DNA from: Bradyrhizobium ottawaense
GTDB taxonomy: Bacteria > Pseudomonadota > Alphaproteobacteria > Rhizobiales > Xanthobacteraceae
Assembly: GCF_002278135.3 (NCBI RefSeq)
Contig: NZ_CP029425.2
Span: forward strand, 4,006,001 to 4,070,000
Direction of reading: 5' to 3'
DNA length: 64,000 nucleotides
The translations under genes were made by a program, and so were the position numbers. This document shows positions 45,046 through 55,523 of this stretch, piece after piece. Below the pieces are notes generated by a model that saw only the letters and a program-made list of their open reading frames with translations, was not told the origin of the DNA and ran no database searches. The first letter of the stretch is position 1. Each line of letters opens with the position of its first letter.

Positions 45046-47595
45046 ATGCGTGGGACGTTTCGAGTCGTCATTTGCCTTCTCCTGCCGATCGTGGCCCTTG
45101 CCGCCGGCGCGCCGGGAGCAGCAAACGCGCAGCAGCAGGAGAAGCGCATCGCACTCGTGGTCGGCAACGGCGCCTATGCCAAGTCGCCGCTGGCAACGAC
45201 CGCGAACGACGCCGGCCTGATCGCGCAGACGCTGCAGGCAGCCGGCTTCGACGTCGTCGGTGCGCGCGATCTCGACGGCGATACGCTGCGCAAGAGCTTT
45301 CGCGACTTCATCCAGAAGGCCCAGGCCTCGGGGCCGGGCACCGTCGCGATGATCTATCTTTCCGGCTACGGCGTGCAGCTGGCCGGCGAGAACTATTTCA
45401 TCCCGGTCGATTCCAACATCACCCGCGACACCGACGTTCCGACCGAGGCGTTGCGGATCAGTGATTATGTGCGCCAGCTCGCCTCGATCCCGCTCAAGGC
45501 CAACATCGTCGTGCTCGACGCGGCCCGCGCGCAGCCCTTCATCGAGGGCGGCCAGCCGATCGCGAGCGGTCTGGCGCTGGTCGAGCCCGAGCCGAACATG
45601 CTGATCGCGTTCAACGCCGCGCCCGGCACGGTCGCGCCGGAGGAGGCGGGGCCTTACGGCATCTACGCCCAGTCGCTGGCCGAGATGATCCGGACCGGCG
45701 GCCTGCCGCTGCCTGAGGTGTTCGACCGCATTCGCCTGCGCGTCAATGAGGCCTCCAAGGGCGCGCAGGTGCCCTGGAACGAGCAGAAGATCTCGGCGCC
45801 ATTCTCGTTCTTCGAGCGCGGGCCCGACGCGCCGCCCCCGGAGGCCGCGCCCGACCAGGTCGCCGCGATCCGGAGCAAGCCGATCCGCGACCTCGGCGTG
45901 CGGGATGCCTATGCCGCCGCGCTCGAGCGCGACACGCTGCCGGCCTATGAGGAGTTTCTCGCCGCCTATCCCGGCGATCCCCTGGCGAAGCGCGTGATGG
46001 CGATCGTCGCGGCGCGCCGCGAAGCGATCACCTGGAGGCGCACCTACCGGAACGATACCCCGGAAGCCTATTGGTCGTATCTGCGCCGCTATCCGCGCGG
46101 GCCGCATGCGGCGGACGCGCGCCGGCGCCTCGCGATCCTCACCGCGCCGGCCGAGCCGCCGCCGAGCTTTGCGATGATCGACTACGACGTGCCGCCCCCG
46201 CCGCCGGAGGAGGTGGTCTATGTCGACCGTCCCGTGCTGTATTTCAGCGATCCCGATTTCGGCTTCGCGCCGCCACCGCCGCCGCCGGTCTACTATCTGC
46301 CGCCGCCGCCGCCGGATTTCGTCGTGCTGCCGCCGCCGCTGCCCGTGGTCGGCCTGTTCGTGCTGCCGCAGCCGGTGTTCGTGCCGATCCCGGTGTTCGT
46401 CAGGCCGCCGGTCTATGTCGCGCCGCCGCCGAACAACATCATCTACCAGAACATCCATAATACGACGGTGATCAACACCGTGATCAACCGCCTGCCGGCA
46501 CCAGCACCGGCTACGGGGGCAGGGGCCGGACCGGGCAATCTGGCGCCAGCGATTGCCGGCCGTGCCAACCCGGCCGGGCCTGCCGTGCCGCAGGCGGTCG
46601 TGCAGCGCGCCGCGCTGATCCAGCAGGGCAAGGCGCCGATGCCGCCGAGCGCGGCGATCCAGCCGACGGCGAGGCCCGGCCCGCCTCCGGTGACGCCGAC
46701 GACGGCAGTCGCGCCGACCGCAGCGCCATCCGCTGCGCCGCAGACGGCGCCGACACTTGCTCCGCAGACCAGGCTGCCCCAGGCCAACACGCTGCCGGTT
46801 CCTGGTGCCCATGGTGGCCCGCCGCCACCGCCGGCCGGGGCAGGGGCTTTGCCGGGCGGAAGGCCCGTGCCGCCGACGGCGACCGCACCCGGTGCGACAC
46901 CGCCGGCTCGTCCGGGGGCGCCGACCACAGCTGCACCCGGCACAACGGCTGCTCCTGGCACAACACTGCCTGCCCATTCCAATGCGCCAACGGCTGCCGC
47001 GCCGGCAACCGCTGCGCCCACTGTGGCCAACCCGACTGCTGTGCCCGGCCAGGCGCCCAAGCCGCCGGTGGCACAGACGCCGCCCGGCGCCGGGCCTGCG
47101 GATCGCGCCAAGTCTGCGACCCGTGAGCCTGCAGGCTCGCCGCCCGCCGCCGCGGGCGCGCCGGCGACACCTCCGGCCGCGGCCGGGAGGCCGATCGCGC
47201 CGCCGCCTTCAGCGGCACGTGAGCCGATCAGGCCGCAGCATCTGCCATCGGCGGCCCCGCCGCAGGCGGCCAGACCGGCTGCACCGCCGCCGCGGCCGCA
47301 GGCCGTAGCGCGGCCCACGCCACCACCCCCGCCGCGGGTGTCGGCGCCGCCACCGAGGATGGCCGCACCTCCGCCGCCACGCCCGGCTCCTCCGGTTGCC
47401 GTCGCGCGCCCGGCGCCTCCGCCCATGGCGCGGCCCGCACCCCCGCCGCCGGTGGCTCGACCGGCACCCCCGCCGCCGCCGCCGCGTATGGCCGTTGCAC
47501 CACCACCCCCGCCGCGCCCGGCCGCGCCTCCACCGCGCCCCGCACCCCCACCGCCGGCGGCCAAGAAGTGCCCGCCGAACCAGCCCAGGTGCTAG
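45046..47595 (+). CDS. caspase-fold (peptidase C14-like) protein lacking both catalytic residues, with Pro-rich tail
   Basis: 849 residues from ATG 45046 with signal peptide MRGTFRVVICLLLPIVALAA; ATG 45004 is an alternative. Residues about 30-260 are a caspase p20-like domain (RIALVVGNGAYAKSPLATTANDA is the family start). The catalytic His, normally in YxSGHG, is Tyr108 (YLSGYG); the catalytic Cys, normally in DACR, is Ala160 (LDAARAQ). The enzyme is therefore predicted to be dead. Residues about 270-370 are helical, then about 480 residues are Pro/Ala-rich with repeated PPPPPP, RPAPPP and TAAPGT motifs. Periplasmic or surface-exposed scaffold is likely. Confidence 0.85.
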   Translation: MRGTFRVVICLLLPIVALAAGAPGAANAQQQEKRIALVVGNGAYAKSPLATTANDAGLIAQTLQAAGFDVVGARDLDGDTLRKSFRDFIQKAQASGPGTVAMIYLSGYGVQLAGENYFIPVDSNITRDTDVPTEALRISDYVRQLASIPLKANIVVLDAARAQPFIEGGQPIASGLALVEPEPNMLIAFNAAPGTVAPEEAGPYGIYAQSLAEMIRTGGLPLPEVFDRIRLRVNEASKGAQVPWNEQKISAPFSFFERGPDAPPPEAAPDQVAAIRSKPIRDLGVRDAYAAALERDTLPAYEEFLAAYPGDPLAKRVMAIVAARREAITWRRTYRNDTPEAYWSYLRRYPRGPHAADARRRLAILTAPAEPPPSFAMIDYDVPPPPPEEVVYVDRPVLYFSDPDFGFAPPPPPPVYYLPPPPPDFVVLPPPLPVVGLFVLPQPVFVPIPVFVRPPVYVAPPPNNIIYQNIHNTTVINTVINRLPAPAPATGAGAGPGNLAPAIAGRANPAGPAVPQAVVQRAALIQQGKAPMPPSAAIQPTARPGPPPVTPTTAVAPTAAPSAAPQTAPTLAPQTRLPQANTLPVPGAHGGPPPPPAGAGALPGGRPVPPTATAPGATPPARPGAPTTAAPGTTAAPGTTLPAHSNAPTAAAPATAAPTVANPTAVPGQAPKPPVAQTPPGAGPADRAKSATREPAGSPPAAAGAPATPPAAAGRPIAPPPSAAREPIRPQHLPSAAPPQAARPAAPPPRPQAVARPTPPPPPRVSAPPPRMAAPPPPRPAPPVAVARPAPPPMARPAPPPPVARPAPPPPPPRMAVAPPPPPRPAAPPPRPAPPPPAAKKCPPNQPRC

Positions 47596-47639
47596 TCAAG
47601 TGTTAGTCACGTGCTAATCAAGTGCTAGTCGGGCGTTAG
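47589..47639. repeat. 11-bp tandem repeat overlapping the stop of the caspase-like gene
   Basis: Units GTGCTAGTCAA (47589), GTGTTAGTCAC (47600), GTGCTAATCAA (47611), GTGCTAGTCGG (47622) and a partial GCGTTAG (47633): about 4.6 copies. The stop codon TAG (47593-47595) is inside the first unit, and every unit carries the same TAG or TAA trinucleotide. Confidence 0.85.
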
Positions 47640-47661
47640 GGAGCGGCCCGGTCTCCAGGGA

Positions 47662-47706
47662 AAGGGCCTCTCGCGGGCGAAATCCGCCCCCGAAAGGCCC
47701 TTATTT
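47662..47706 (+). terminator. hairpin upstream of rpsB
   Basis: Arms AAGGGCCTC and GAAAGGCCCTT (47662-47702) with an inner GCGGGCG/CGCCCCC stem, followed by ATTTCC. Likely ends transcription of the caspase-like gene ahead of the rpsB promoter. Confidence 0.6.
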
Positions 47707-47708
47707 CC

Positions 47709-47736
47709 TTGCTTCTGGCCGAAATGGCGCTATACA
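47709..47736 (+). promoter_or_regulatory. putative sigma-70 promoter of rpsB-tsf
   Basis: TTGCTT (47709-47714), 16-base spacer, TATACA (47731-47736). It lies right after the hairpin and about 110 bases upstream of the rpsB ATG, leaving a leader long enough for S2 autoregulation, although I cannot identify a defined leader motif. Confidence 0.5.
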
Positions 47737-47849
47737 GCGCCGCATCTCACACGGAAGCATGGCTCACAAGGCCGTCCGGTGGCAGCCGGGGCGACAACGC
47801 TCCGTTTTGCTCACACGCTTCCGGAGGAACCAACCGGAGAACTAGAACG

Positions 47850-48845
47850 ATGGCGCTACCCGATTTCACCATGCGTCAGCTGCTTGAAGCTGGCGTGCAC
47901 TTTGGTCACCAGTCTCACCGCTGGAATCCGAAAATGGCTCCGTTCATTTTCGGCGCTCGCAACAACATTCACATCGTCGACCTCGCGCAGACCGTGCCGA
48001 TGCTGCACACGGCCTTGCAGGCGGTCAGCGACACCGTCGCCAAGGGCGGCCGCATCCTGTTCGTCGGCACCAAGCGCCAGGCGCAGGACGGCGTCGCGGA
48101 CGCTGCCAAGCGCTGCGCGCAGTATTTCGTCAATTCGCGCTGGCTCGGCGGCACGCTGACCAACTGGAAGACGATCTCGGCCTCGATCAAGCGCCTGCGT
48201 CACCTCGACGACGTGCTGTCGGGCGGCGATGCCAGCTCCTACACCAAGAAGGAGCGTCTGACGCTTCAGCGCGAGCGCGACAAGCTCGACCGCTCGCTCG
48301 GCGGCATCAAGGACATGGGCGGTCTGCCCGACCTGATCTTCGTGATCGACACCAACAAGGAAGACATCGCGATCCAGGAAGCCCAGCGGCTCAACATCCC
48401 GGTCGCCGCGATCGTCGACACCAATTCGGACCCGAAGGGCATCACCTATGTGGTGCCGGGCAATGACGACGCCGGCCGTGCGATCGCGCTTTATTGCGAC
48501 CTGATCGCGCGCGCTGCCATCGACGGCATCTCCCGCGCTCAGGGCGATTCGGGCATCGACGTCGGCGCCTCGGCCCGTCCGCTCGCTGAAGAGCTGCCGG
48601 CGGCTTCGTCGAGCGGCTTCCAGGGCCTCGCAGGTCCGCGCGGCACCGCCGACGACCTCAAGAAGCTCCCGGGCGTGTCGGGTGCGATCGAGAAGAAGTT
48701 CAACGACCTCGGCATCTTCCACTTCTGGCAGCTCGCCGAGCTCGATCACGACACCGCGCACACGATCGGCGAAGAAGTCGGTCTGCCGAGCCGTGCGGAC
48801 GCCTGGGTGGCCAAGGCCAAGGCGCTGACCGCGGAAGCGGAATAG
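47850..48845 (+). CDS. rpsB: 30S ribosomal protein S2, C-terminally extended
   Basis: 331 residues. The S2 body spans about 1-230 ([46 protein letters not shown]). About 90 extra residues follow, containing a helix-hairpin-helix-like segment ([22 protein letters not shown] and [14 protein letters not shown]). E. coli S2 has 241 residues; long forms are usual in Rhizobiales. ATG 47850 is preceded by CGGAGAACTAGAACG. First gene of the rpsB-tsf-pyrH-frr series. Confidence 0.96.
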   Translation: MALPDFTMRQLLEAGVHFGHQSHRWNPKMAPFIFGARNNIHIVDLAQTVPMLHTALQAVSDTVAKGGRILFVGTKRQAQDGVADAAKRCAQYFVNSRWLGGTLTNWKTISASIKRLRHLDDVLSGGDASSYTKKERLTLQRERDKLDRSLGGIKDMGGLPDLIFVIDTNKEDIAIQEAQRLNIPVAAIVDTNSDPKGITYVVPGNDDAGRAIALYCDLIARAAIDGISRAQGDSGIDVGASARPLAEELPAASSSGFQGLAGPRGTADDLKKLPGVSGAIEKKFNDLGIFHFWQLAELDHDTAHTIGEEVGLPSRADAWVAKAKALTAEAE

Positions 48846-48977
48846 TCAAGAGAGCGATGGGTTGGCCGGACAAGATCCGGCCACCATTTCAGTTGACGCG
48901 AATCCCTGAGATGGACCGCGGCGGGGCGCTTCGATGCCACGCCGCGGCGAACCAGCAGGCACAAAGGATTTTCAACG

Positions 48978-49901
48978 ATGGCAACGATCACAGCTGCGAT
49001 GGTCAAGGACCTGCGCGAGTCGACCGGCGCGGGCATGATGGACTGCAAGGCCGCGCTGACCGAAAACGACGGTAACATGGAAGCGGCGCAGGATTGGCTG
49101 CGCAAGAAGGGCCTGTCCAAGGCTGCCAAGAAGTCGGGCCGCGTCGCGGCCGAGGGCCTGATCGGCGCCCTGACCAAGGGCACCAAGGGTGTCGTGGTCG
49201 AGGTCAACTCCGAAACCGACTTCGTCGCGCGTAACGGCCAGTTCCAGGGCCTGGTCAAGATGGTCGCCCAGGTCGCATTCGACGCCGGCTCCGATGTCGA
49301 GAAGATCAAGGCCGCCAAGGTCGGCGACGTCACGGTCGAAGCCGCCATCAATGACGCGATCGCCACCATCGGCGAGAACATGACGCTGCGCCGCGCAGCT
49401 TCGCTCGAAGTGAGCCAGGGCGTGGTGTCGAACTACGTCCACGGCGCGGTCGTCGAGGGCGCCGGCAAGATGGGCGTGATCGTAGCGCTGGAATCGCCCG
49501 GCAAGGCCGACGAGCTCGCAACGCTCGGCCGCCAGATCGCGATGCACGTTGCCGCCGCGAACCCGCTGGCGCTCGATCCGTCCGGCCTCGATCCGGCGGT
49601 CGTCAAGCGCGAGAAGGACGTGCTCGCCGACAAATATCGCCAGCAGGGCAAGCCCGAGAACGTGATCGAGAAGATCGTCGAGTCCGGCCTCAAGACCTAC
49701 TACAAGGAAGTCTGCCTGCTCGAACAGGCCTTCATCCACGACACCGGCAAGTCGGTGGCGCAGGCGTTGAAGGAAGCCGAGGGCAAGGTCGGCGGGGCGC
49801 TGAAGATCGCCGGCTTTGTGCGCTATGCTCTTGGTGAGGGAATCGAGAAGCAGGAAAGCGACTTCGCGGCCGAGGTCGCTGCGGCCAGCGGCAAGAAGTA
49901 A
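48978..49901 (+). CDS. tsf: translation elongation factor Ts
   Basis: 307 residues. N-terminal UBA-like domain [24 protein letters not shown], then the nucleotide-exchange core with [10 protein letters not shown] (equivalent of the TDFV motif that inserts into EF-Tu), and the C-terminal dimerisation module. Recharges EF-Tu by exchanging GDP for GTP. The gap from rpsB is 132 bases and contains no terminator. Confidence 0.97.
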   Translation: MATITAAMVKDLRESTGAGMMDCKAALTENDGNMEAAQDWLRKKGLSKAAKKSGRVAAEGLIGALTKGTKGVVVEVNSETDFVARNGQFQGLVKMVAQVAFDAGSDVEKIKAAKVGDVTVEAAINDAIATIGENMTLRRAASLEVSQGVVSNYVHGAVVEGAGKMGVIVALESPGKADELATLGRQIAMHVAAANPLALDPSGLDPAVVKREKDVLADKYRQQGKPENVIEKIVESGLKTYYKEVCLLEQAFIHDTGKSVAQALKEAEGKVGGALKIAGFVRYALGEGIEKQESDFAAEVAAASGKK

Positions 49902-49962
49902 GCGCCGGAACACCTCCTTCCGGCGTGCCGCCGGAAGCGGCGCCCGGACAAGGAAAGTGCTC

Positions 49963-50679
49963 ATGTCTGATCCGGTCTATCGTCGCGTCGTGATCAAGCT
50001 GTCCGGCGAATATCTCGCGGGACAGCAAGGCTTTGGCATCGATCAGCCGACCGTCGACCGGGTTGCGGACGACCTGATTGCGGCCCGCAAGCTCGGCACC
50101 GAGGTCGCGGTCGTGATCGGCGGTGGCAATATCGTGCGCGGCGTCGAGGTCTCCGCCCGCGGTGTGTCGCGCCCGACCGGCGACACCATGGGCATGCTCG
50201 CCACCATGATGAACTGCCTCGCGCTGGAAGCGGCGATCGAGCGCAAGGGCACGCCGGCGCGCACGCTGTCGGCCTTCGTGATGCCCGAGATTTCCGAGCT
50301 GTTCACCCGCACTGCGGCGCACAAATATCTCGCCGAGGGCCGGATCGTGCTGCTTGGCGGCGGGACCGGCAATCCGTTCTTCACCACCGATACGACCGCG
50401 GTGCTGCGCGCCGCCGAGATCGGCGCCCAGGCGGTTCTGAAGGCCACCAATGTCGACGGCGTCTACTCGGCCGATCCGAAGAAGGATCCGGCAGCCACGC
50501 GGTTTGACCGGCTGACCCATTCGCAGGCGATCGAGGGCGGCTACAAGGTGATGGATGCGACCGCCTTCGCGCTTGCCCGCGAGACGTCTCTGCCTATCAT
50601 CGTATTCTCGATCGCGGAGCCGGGTTCGATCGGCGCGATTCTACGTGGCGTCGGCCACGGAACCATTGTCGCCGGCTGA
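49963..50679 (+). CDS. pyrH: uridylate (UMP) kinase
   Basis: 238 residues of the amino-acid-kinase fold. [12 protein letters not shown] at the start is the phosphate-binding loop, GGGNIVRG and [15 protein letters not shown] the UMP site, and [15 protein letters not shown] the ATP region. Phosphorylates UMP to UDP; bacterial form is hexameric and GTP-regulated. The start follows CAAGGAAAG. Confidence 0.97.
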   Translation: MSDPVYRRVVIKLSGEYLAGQQGFGIDQPTVDRVADDLIAARKLGTEVAVVIGGGNIVRGVEVSARGVSRPTGDTMGMLATMMNCLALEAAIERKGTPARTLSAFVMPEISELFTRTAAHKYLAEGRIVLLGGGTGNPFFTTDTTAVLRAAEIGAQAVLKATNVDGVYSADPKKDPAATRFDRLTHSQAIEGGYKVMDATAFALARETSLPIIVFSIAEPGSIGAILRGVGHGTIVAG

Positions 50680-50749
50680 CCGCTCATCTGTCGCGCGCCT
50701 TCAGGGAAGGTCGCGGGAGCGGTCGCTGGGATCTTGAAGGAGAAACGTG

Positions 50750-51313
50750 ATGTCCACGGGTACTTTCGACCTCAACGAAGTGAAGCGCCGCATGCAGGGC
50801 GCCGTCCAGTCCCTCAAGCACGAGCTCGGCGGCCTGCGGACGGGGCGCGCTTCCGCCTCGATGCTCGATCCGGTGCAGGTCGACGCCTATGGCAGCCACA
50901 TGCCGCTCAACCAGCTCGCCACCGTCAGCGTGCCGGAGCCACGCCTGATCTCGGTGCAGGTCTGGGACAAGTCGATGGTCAAGGCGGTGGAGAAGGCGAT
51001 CGTCGATTCCAACCTCGGCCTGTCGCCCGCGACCGAAGGCCAGGTGCTGCGCCTGCGCATCCCCGAGCTGAACGAGGAACGGCGCAAGGAACTGGTGAAG
51101 GTCGCGCATAAATATGCGGAGGCCGCCAAGGTTGCCGCGCGCCACGTCCGCCGCGATGGCCTCGACGTTCTCAAGAAGCTCGAGAAGAACCACGAGATGT
51201 CCGAGGACGACCAGAAGCGCCACGCCGACGAGGTGCAGAAGGCGACCGACGGTACGATCACGGAAATCGACCAGTTGCTGGCCGCCAAGGAAAAAGAAAT
51301 CCTCACCGTTTAA
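50750..51313 (+). CDS. frr: ribosome recycling factor
   Basis: 187 residues, standard length. Domain I triple helix (about 1-30 and 105-187) and domain II beta region with [34 protein letters not shown] lies upstream of GTGATG; I use the ATG at 50750, with GTG 50747 as alternative. With EF-G it splits post-termination ribosomes. Confidence 0.96.
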   Translation: MSTGTFDLNEVKRRMQGAVQSLKHELGGLRTGRASASMLDPVQVDAYGSHMPLNQLATVSVPEPRLISVQVWDKSMVKAVEKAIVDSNLGLSPATEGQVLRLRIPELNEERRKELVKVAHKYAEAAKVAARHVRRDGLDVLKKLEKNHEMSEDDQKRHADEVQKATDGTITEIDQLLAAKEKEILTV

Positions 51314-51324
51314 GGCCACCTTCA

Positions 51325-52083
51325 ATGTCCAACGCCGCCGCGCCCGCAACGGAAGGACCCGACCGGTCCGAGGCGCCCGCGCACGTCGCTATCATCATGG
51401 ATGGCAATGGGCGCTGGGCGGCCGCGCGCGGTTTGCCGCGTGCGGAGGGGCATCGCCGCGGCGTCGAGGCTCTGCGCCGCGTCGTGCGTGCCTCGCACGA
51501 GCTCGGCATCCGCTACCTCACCATCTTCTCGTTCTCGTCGGAGAACTGGTCGCGGCCGGCGAGCGAGATCGGCGATCTCTTCGGCCTGCTCCGCCGCTTC
51601 ATCCGCAATGATCTTGCCAGCCTGCATCGCGACGGCGTCAAGGTCCGCATCATCGGCGAACGCGATGGGCTCGAGAGCGACATCTGCGCGCTGCTCAACG
51701 AGGCCGAGGAGCTGACGCGTGACAACACGCGCCTCACGCTCGTCGTCGCCTTCAATTACGGCTCGCGGCAGGAGATCGCGAAGGCGGCGCAGAAGCTCGC
51801 GCGCGAGGTCGCCGAGGGCAAGCGCAATCCCGATACGATCGACGCCGAGACGCTGGGAGCGCATCTCGATGCGCCCGACATTCCCGATCCCGATCTCATC
51901 ATCCGCACCAGCGGCGAGCAGCGCCTATCCAATTTCCTGATGTGGCAGGCGGCCTATAGCGAGCTCGTGTTCGTGCCGATCCACTGGCCCGATTTCGACA
52001 AGGCGGCGCTGGAAAGCGCGATCGCCGAATTCGCCAGGCGCGAGCGCCGTTTCGGCGGCCTGGTCGCGAAAACCGCCTCGTGA
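51325..52083 (+). CDS. uppS: undecaprenyl diphosphate synthase
   Basis: 252 residues of the cis-prenyltransferase fold. Catalytic Asp in [10 protein letters not shown], substrate region [13 protein letters not shown], and the C-terminal [23 protein letters not shown]. Makes the C55 carrier for peptidoglycan and polysaccharide synthesis from FPP and IPP. It starts 11 bases after frr and overlaps cdsA (GTGA). Confidence 0.96.
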   Translation: MSNAAAPATEGPDRSEAPAHVAIIMDGNGRWAAARGLPRAEGHRRGVEALRRVVRASHELGIRYLTIFSFSSENWSRPASEIGDLFGLLRRFIRNDLASLHRDGVKVRIIGERDGLESDICALLNEAEELTRDNTRLTLVVAFNYGSRQEIAKAAQKLAREVAEGKRNPDTIDAETLGAHLDAPDIPDPDLIIRTSGEQRLSNFLMWQAAYSELVFVPIHWPDFDKAALESAIAEFARRERRFGGLVAKTAS

Positions 52084-52922
52084 GCGAACAAGACGCCGCA
52101 CCGGCGGGCGCCAAGCCTGCCCCGAGCAATCTGGTGATGCGGGTCCTCGCAGCGCTGGTGCTGGCGCCGCTGACCATCGCGGTCGCTTATGCCGGCGGCT
52201 GGTTGTGGGCGCTGCTCGTCACCCTGGTGTCGATCGGGCTGTTCGCGGAATGGCTGACGGTGGTGGGCGCGGGCTCGGCGGCGCTGACCGGGGCAGGGAC
52301 GATCGTCATCGCGATGATGGGGGCTGCGGTCGCTTTTGGCGGGCTCAAGACCTCCGTCATCGTCGGCCTCGTCGGCGGCGCGATCGTGACGCTGATCGCG
52401 CGCGGCAAGTTCATCTGGGCTGCGACGGGCTTTGCTTATGCAGCGGCAGCGCTGCTGGCCTCGATTCTGGTGCGAAAGGATCTCGTCAACGGCTTCTCCG
52501 CGCTGATGTTCGTGCTGCTGGTGGTGTGGGCGACCGATATCGGCGGCTATTTTGCCGGTCGCAGCATCGGCGGGCCGAAGCTCTGGCCGCGCGTCAGCCC
52601 GAAGAAGACCTGGTCCGGGGCGCTGGGCGGCTTCGTCGCAAGCCTTCTGGTTGCGGTGGGGTTTGCGGCTTGCGGGTTCGGAAAGATGGGGCCATTGCTG
52701 CTGGTCAGCGCCATCCTTTCGGTGGTGTCGGCATTGGGCGATCTGTTCGAATCCGCGGTCAAGCGGCGCTTCGGTGTCAAGGATTCCAGTCACTTAATTC
52801 CCGGCCATGGCGGGCTTATGGACCGCCTGGACGGTTTTGTCGCCGCCATCCTGGCGGCATGGATTATCGGCTTTCTCCGCCATGGTGTGCATAGCGCCGG
52901 AAGCGGTCTTATGGTTTGGTGA
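52080..52922 (+). CDS. cdsA: phosphatidate cytidylyltransferase
   Basis: 280 residues, multi-pass membrane protein with about eight helices. The CDP-DAG synthase signature is present at the C-terminus ([20 protein letters not shown] then GLMDRLDG). The start is GTG 52080, overlapping the uppS stop. Makes CDP-diacylglycerol for phospholipids in the inner membrane. Confidence 0.95.
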   Translation: MSEQDAAPAGAKPAPSNLVMRVLAALVLAPLTIAVAYAGGWLWALLVTLVSIGLFAEWLTVVGAGSAALTGAGTIVIAMMGAAVAFGGLKTSVIVGLVGGAIVTLIARGKFIWAATGFAYAAAALLASILVRKDLVNGFSALMFVLLVVWATDIGGYFAGRSIGGPKLWPRVSPKKTWSGALGGFVASLLVAVGFAACGFGKMGPLLLVSAILSVVSALGDLFESAVKRRFGVKDSSHLIPGHGGLMDRLDGFVAAILAAWIIGFLRHGVHSAGSGLMVW

Positions 52923-52926
52923 GGAT

Positions 52927-54150
52927 ATGAGCGCGGTCCCATTGCGTAATAACAAGGCTGCGGCGTCCAGCGTCCGCAGCGTCACAGTTCTCGGCGCTAC
53001 CGGCTCGATCGGCGACAGCACGATGGATCTGCTGCGCGCTTCGCCCGAGCGCTATCGCGTCGAGGCGCTGACGGCGAACGGCAATGTCGAAGCGCTGGCA
53101 AAGCTCGCGAAGGAATTTTCCGCGCGCTTCGTCGCGATCGCCGACACCTCCAAGCTCGCCGAGCTCAAGGCCGCGCTCGCCGGGACCAGCACCGAATGCG
53201 GCGCCGGCGAGAGCGCGGTGATCGAGGCCGGCGCGCGTCCGGCCGATTGGGTGATGGCGGCCGTGAGCGGCGCTGCCGGATTGAAACCGGCGCTGGCGGC
53301 GGTCGATCGCGGCGCGCATGTGGCGTTGGCCAACAAGGAATGTCTGGTCTGCGCCGGCGATTTCTTCATGCAGCGTGCGGCCAAGGCCGGCGCCTGCATC
53401 CTGCCGGCCGATTCCGAGCACAATGCGCTGTTTCAGGCGCTTGCTTCGGGCAATCGGGATGAACTCGTCCGTGTCATCATCACCGCCTCGGGCGGCCCGT
53501 TCCGCACCTGGAAGCCGGCTGACATCGAGCAGGCGACGCTCGAGCAGGCTCTGAAGCACCCGAACTGGAGCATGGGCCAGAAGATCACGATCGATTCCGC
53601 GTCGATGATGAACAAGGGGCTCGAGGTGATCGAGGCGTCCTATTTGTTCGCGCTGTCGCCTGACGAGATCGACGTCCTCGTGCATCCGCAGTCGATCATC
53701 CACGGCATGGTCGAGTTCTCCGACCGTTCGGTGATGGCCCAGCTCGGCGCGCCCGACATGCGCACGCCGATTGCGCATTGCCTCGGCTGGCCCGACCGGA
53801 TCAAGGGGCCGGCGGCCAAGCTGGACCTCGCCAAGATTGGCCAGCTGACCTTCGAGGCACCGGACTTCGAGCGCTTCCCCGGATTACGGCTGGCTTTCGA
53901 TTCGCTCCGGACCGGGAAGGGGGCGACCACCGTCTACAACGCGGCCAATGAGGTCGCGGTCGCCGCCTTCATTGCCGGCAAGATCCGGTTCGGCGCGATT
54001 GCCCGGCTGGTGGAGGCAACATTGGATGACTGGATCCGCAGCGGGAACCAGGCGCCCCTGACGTCGGCCGATGATGCAATCTCTGTTGACCATGTTGCTC
54101 GAAATAGAGCTGCCGCCCTATTGCCTCAAATTGCCTTAAAGGCATCCTAG
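52927..54150 (+). CDS. dxr: 1-deoxy-D-xylulose 5-phosphate reductoisomerase
   Basis: 407 residues. NADPH motif [20 protein letters not shown], metal/catalytic region [11 protein letters not shown], and [12 protein letters not shown]. Commits DXP to the MEP isoprenoid pathway, feeding UppS encoded two genes upstream. Start ATG 52927 lies four bases after cdsA; the frame is open upstream but without a better start. Confidence 0.96.
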   Translation: MSAVPLRNNKAAASSVRSVTVLGATGSIGDSTMDLLRASPERYRVEALTANGNVEALAKLAKEFSARFVAIADTSKLAELKAALAGTSTECGAGESAVIEAGARPADWVMAAVSGAAGLKPALAAVDRGAHVALANKECLVCAGDFFMQRAAKAGACILPADSEHNALFQALASGNRDELVRVIITASGGPFRTWKPADIEQATLEQALKHPNWSMGQKITIDSASMMNKGLEVIEASYLFALSPDEIDVLVHPQSIIHGMVEFSDRSVMAQLGAPDMRTPIAHCLGWPDRIKGPAAKLDLAKIGQLTFEAPDFERFPGLRLAFDSLRTGKGATTVYNAANEVAVAAFIAGKIRFGAIARLVEATLDDWIRSGNQAPLTSADDAISVDHVARNRAAALLPQIALKAS

Positions 54151-54194
54151 ATGGTTCGGGGCCAGGGCCTTGCGGCGCTGGATGAGGGAATTCG

Positions 54195-55346
54195 ATGATC
54201 GACTTTTTTGTCCATAGTTTCAATACGTTGAGCCATGGGCTCCTCGGCTACGCGGTTCCCTTCCTGTTCGTCCTGACGATCGTCGTGTTCTTCCACGAAC
54301 TCGGCCATTTCCTGGTCGCGCGCTGGGCGGGCGTTCGCGTGTTGACCTTCTCGCTCGGTTTCGGACCTGAGCTGGTAGGTTTCAATGACCGCCACGGCAC
54401 CCGCTGGAAGATCTCGGCCATCCCGCTCGGCGGCTACGTCAAGTTCTTCGGCGACGAGAGCGAGGCCTCGACCCCCTCGGCCCAGACGCTCGCGGCCATG
54501 ACGACCGAGGAGCGCGCCGGCAGCTTCCACCACAAGAAGGTCGGCCCGCGCGCCGCCATCGTCGCGGCCGGACCGATCGCCAATTTCATCCTGGGCGCGC
54601 TGATCTTCGCGGGCATGGCGCTGTATTACGGCAAGCCGAGCACGATCGCGCGGGTCGATGGCGTCGTCGCCGATGGCGCCGCGGCTGCGGCCGGCTTCAA
54701 GATCGGGGACGTCGTCGTCCAGATCGACGGCAAGCCGATCGAAAGCTTTGCCGACATGCAGCGAATCGTTGCGATGAATGCGGGTTCGGCGCTTGCCTTC
54801 CAGGTGAAGCGGGACGGCGCCATCGTCTCGCTGACCGCAACGCCGGCGCTGCTCGAGCGCAAGGATCCGTTCGGCAACAGCCACCGTCTCGGTGTGCTCG
54901 GTGTGGAGCATAAATCTCAGGCCGGCGAGGCCTCGACCGCCCCGGTGGGCATCGGCGAGGCGCTCAAGATCGGGGTTGAGCAGGTCTGGTTCATCATCAC
55001 CAGCACCTTCAAGTTCCTGGGCTCTCTGTTCGTCGGAAACGGCAATCCGAACGAGGTCAGCGGGGTTCTGGGCATCGCGAAGATGTCGGGGCAGGCGGCC
55101 AGCGCCGGGTTCCAGTTCGTGATCAATTTGTGCGCGGTGCTGTCGGTGTCGATCGGCCTGCTGAACCTGTTCCCGATCCCGCTGCTCGATGGCGGCCACC
55201 TGATGTTCTATGCGGCGGAGGTCGTCCGCGGCCGACCCCTGTCCGAGCGGACTCAGGAGATGGGGTTCCGAATCGGGCTCGGTTTAGTGCTGATGTTGAT
55301 GGTGTTTGCGACCTATAACGACATCCTGCGGATGGCGGCATCTTGA
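54195..55346 (+). CDS. rseP: site-2 intramembrane metalloprotease RseP/MmpA
   Basis: 383 residues. Zinc site HExxH at His34-His38 (VFFHELGHFLVARW), one PDZ domain (about 125-205: ADGAAAAAGFKIGDVVVQIDG) and the second metal motif in the C-terminal helix, NLFPIPLLDGGHL. Four membrane segments. Cleaves membrane proteins such as anti-sigma factors and remnant signal peptides. E. coli RseP has two PDZ domains; one is common in alphaproteobacteria. Confidence 0.95.
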   Translation: MIDFFVHSFNTLSHGLLGYAVPFLFVLTIVVFFHELGHFLVARWAGVRVLTFSLGFGPELVGFNDRHGTRWKISAIPLGGYVKFFGDESEASTPSAQTLAAMTTEERAGSFHHKKVGPRAAIVAAGPIANFILGALIFAGMALYYGKPSTIARVDGVVADGAAAAAGFKIGDVVVQIDGKPIESFADMQRIVAMNAGSALAFQVKRDGAIVSLTATPALLERKDPFGNSHRLGVLGVEHKSQAGEASTAPVGIGEALKIGVEQVWFIITSTFKFLGSLFVGNGNPNEVSGVLGIAKMSGQAASAGFQFVINLCAVLSVSIGLLNLFPIPLLDGGHLMFYAAEVVRGRPLSERTQEMGFRIGLGLVLMLMVFATYNDILRMAAS

Positions 55347-55523
55347 TGGAGGCTTTTTTGTGGCGTTGCTGATGAGCAACGTCTTGGAATGAAATTGAAA
55401 TTACGGCGCTTTCGGCCGTTTGCGGCGTCGGTGAAATTGGCTACAAGCGGCCTGAACTTGGGGAATCTTCCAGACCGGCGTTGGGGTTGGGTCTGGCTCG
55501 GAATGATAAGGGCGCGTTGCGCG

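Noticed and set aside
45046..45830. Active metacaspase
   Set aside because: The fold fits, but both catalytic residues are replaced (Tyr108, Ala160).
47589..47639. Tandem repeats as a CRISPR array
   Set aside because: Units are 11 bp and contiguous with no spacers; no cas gene in the window.
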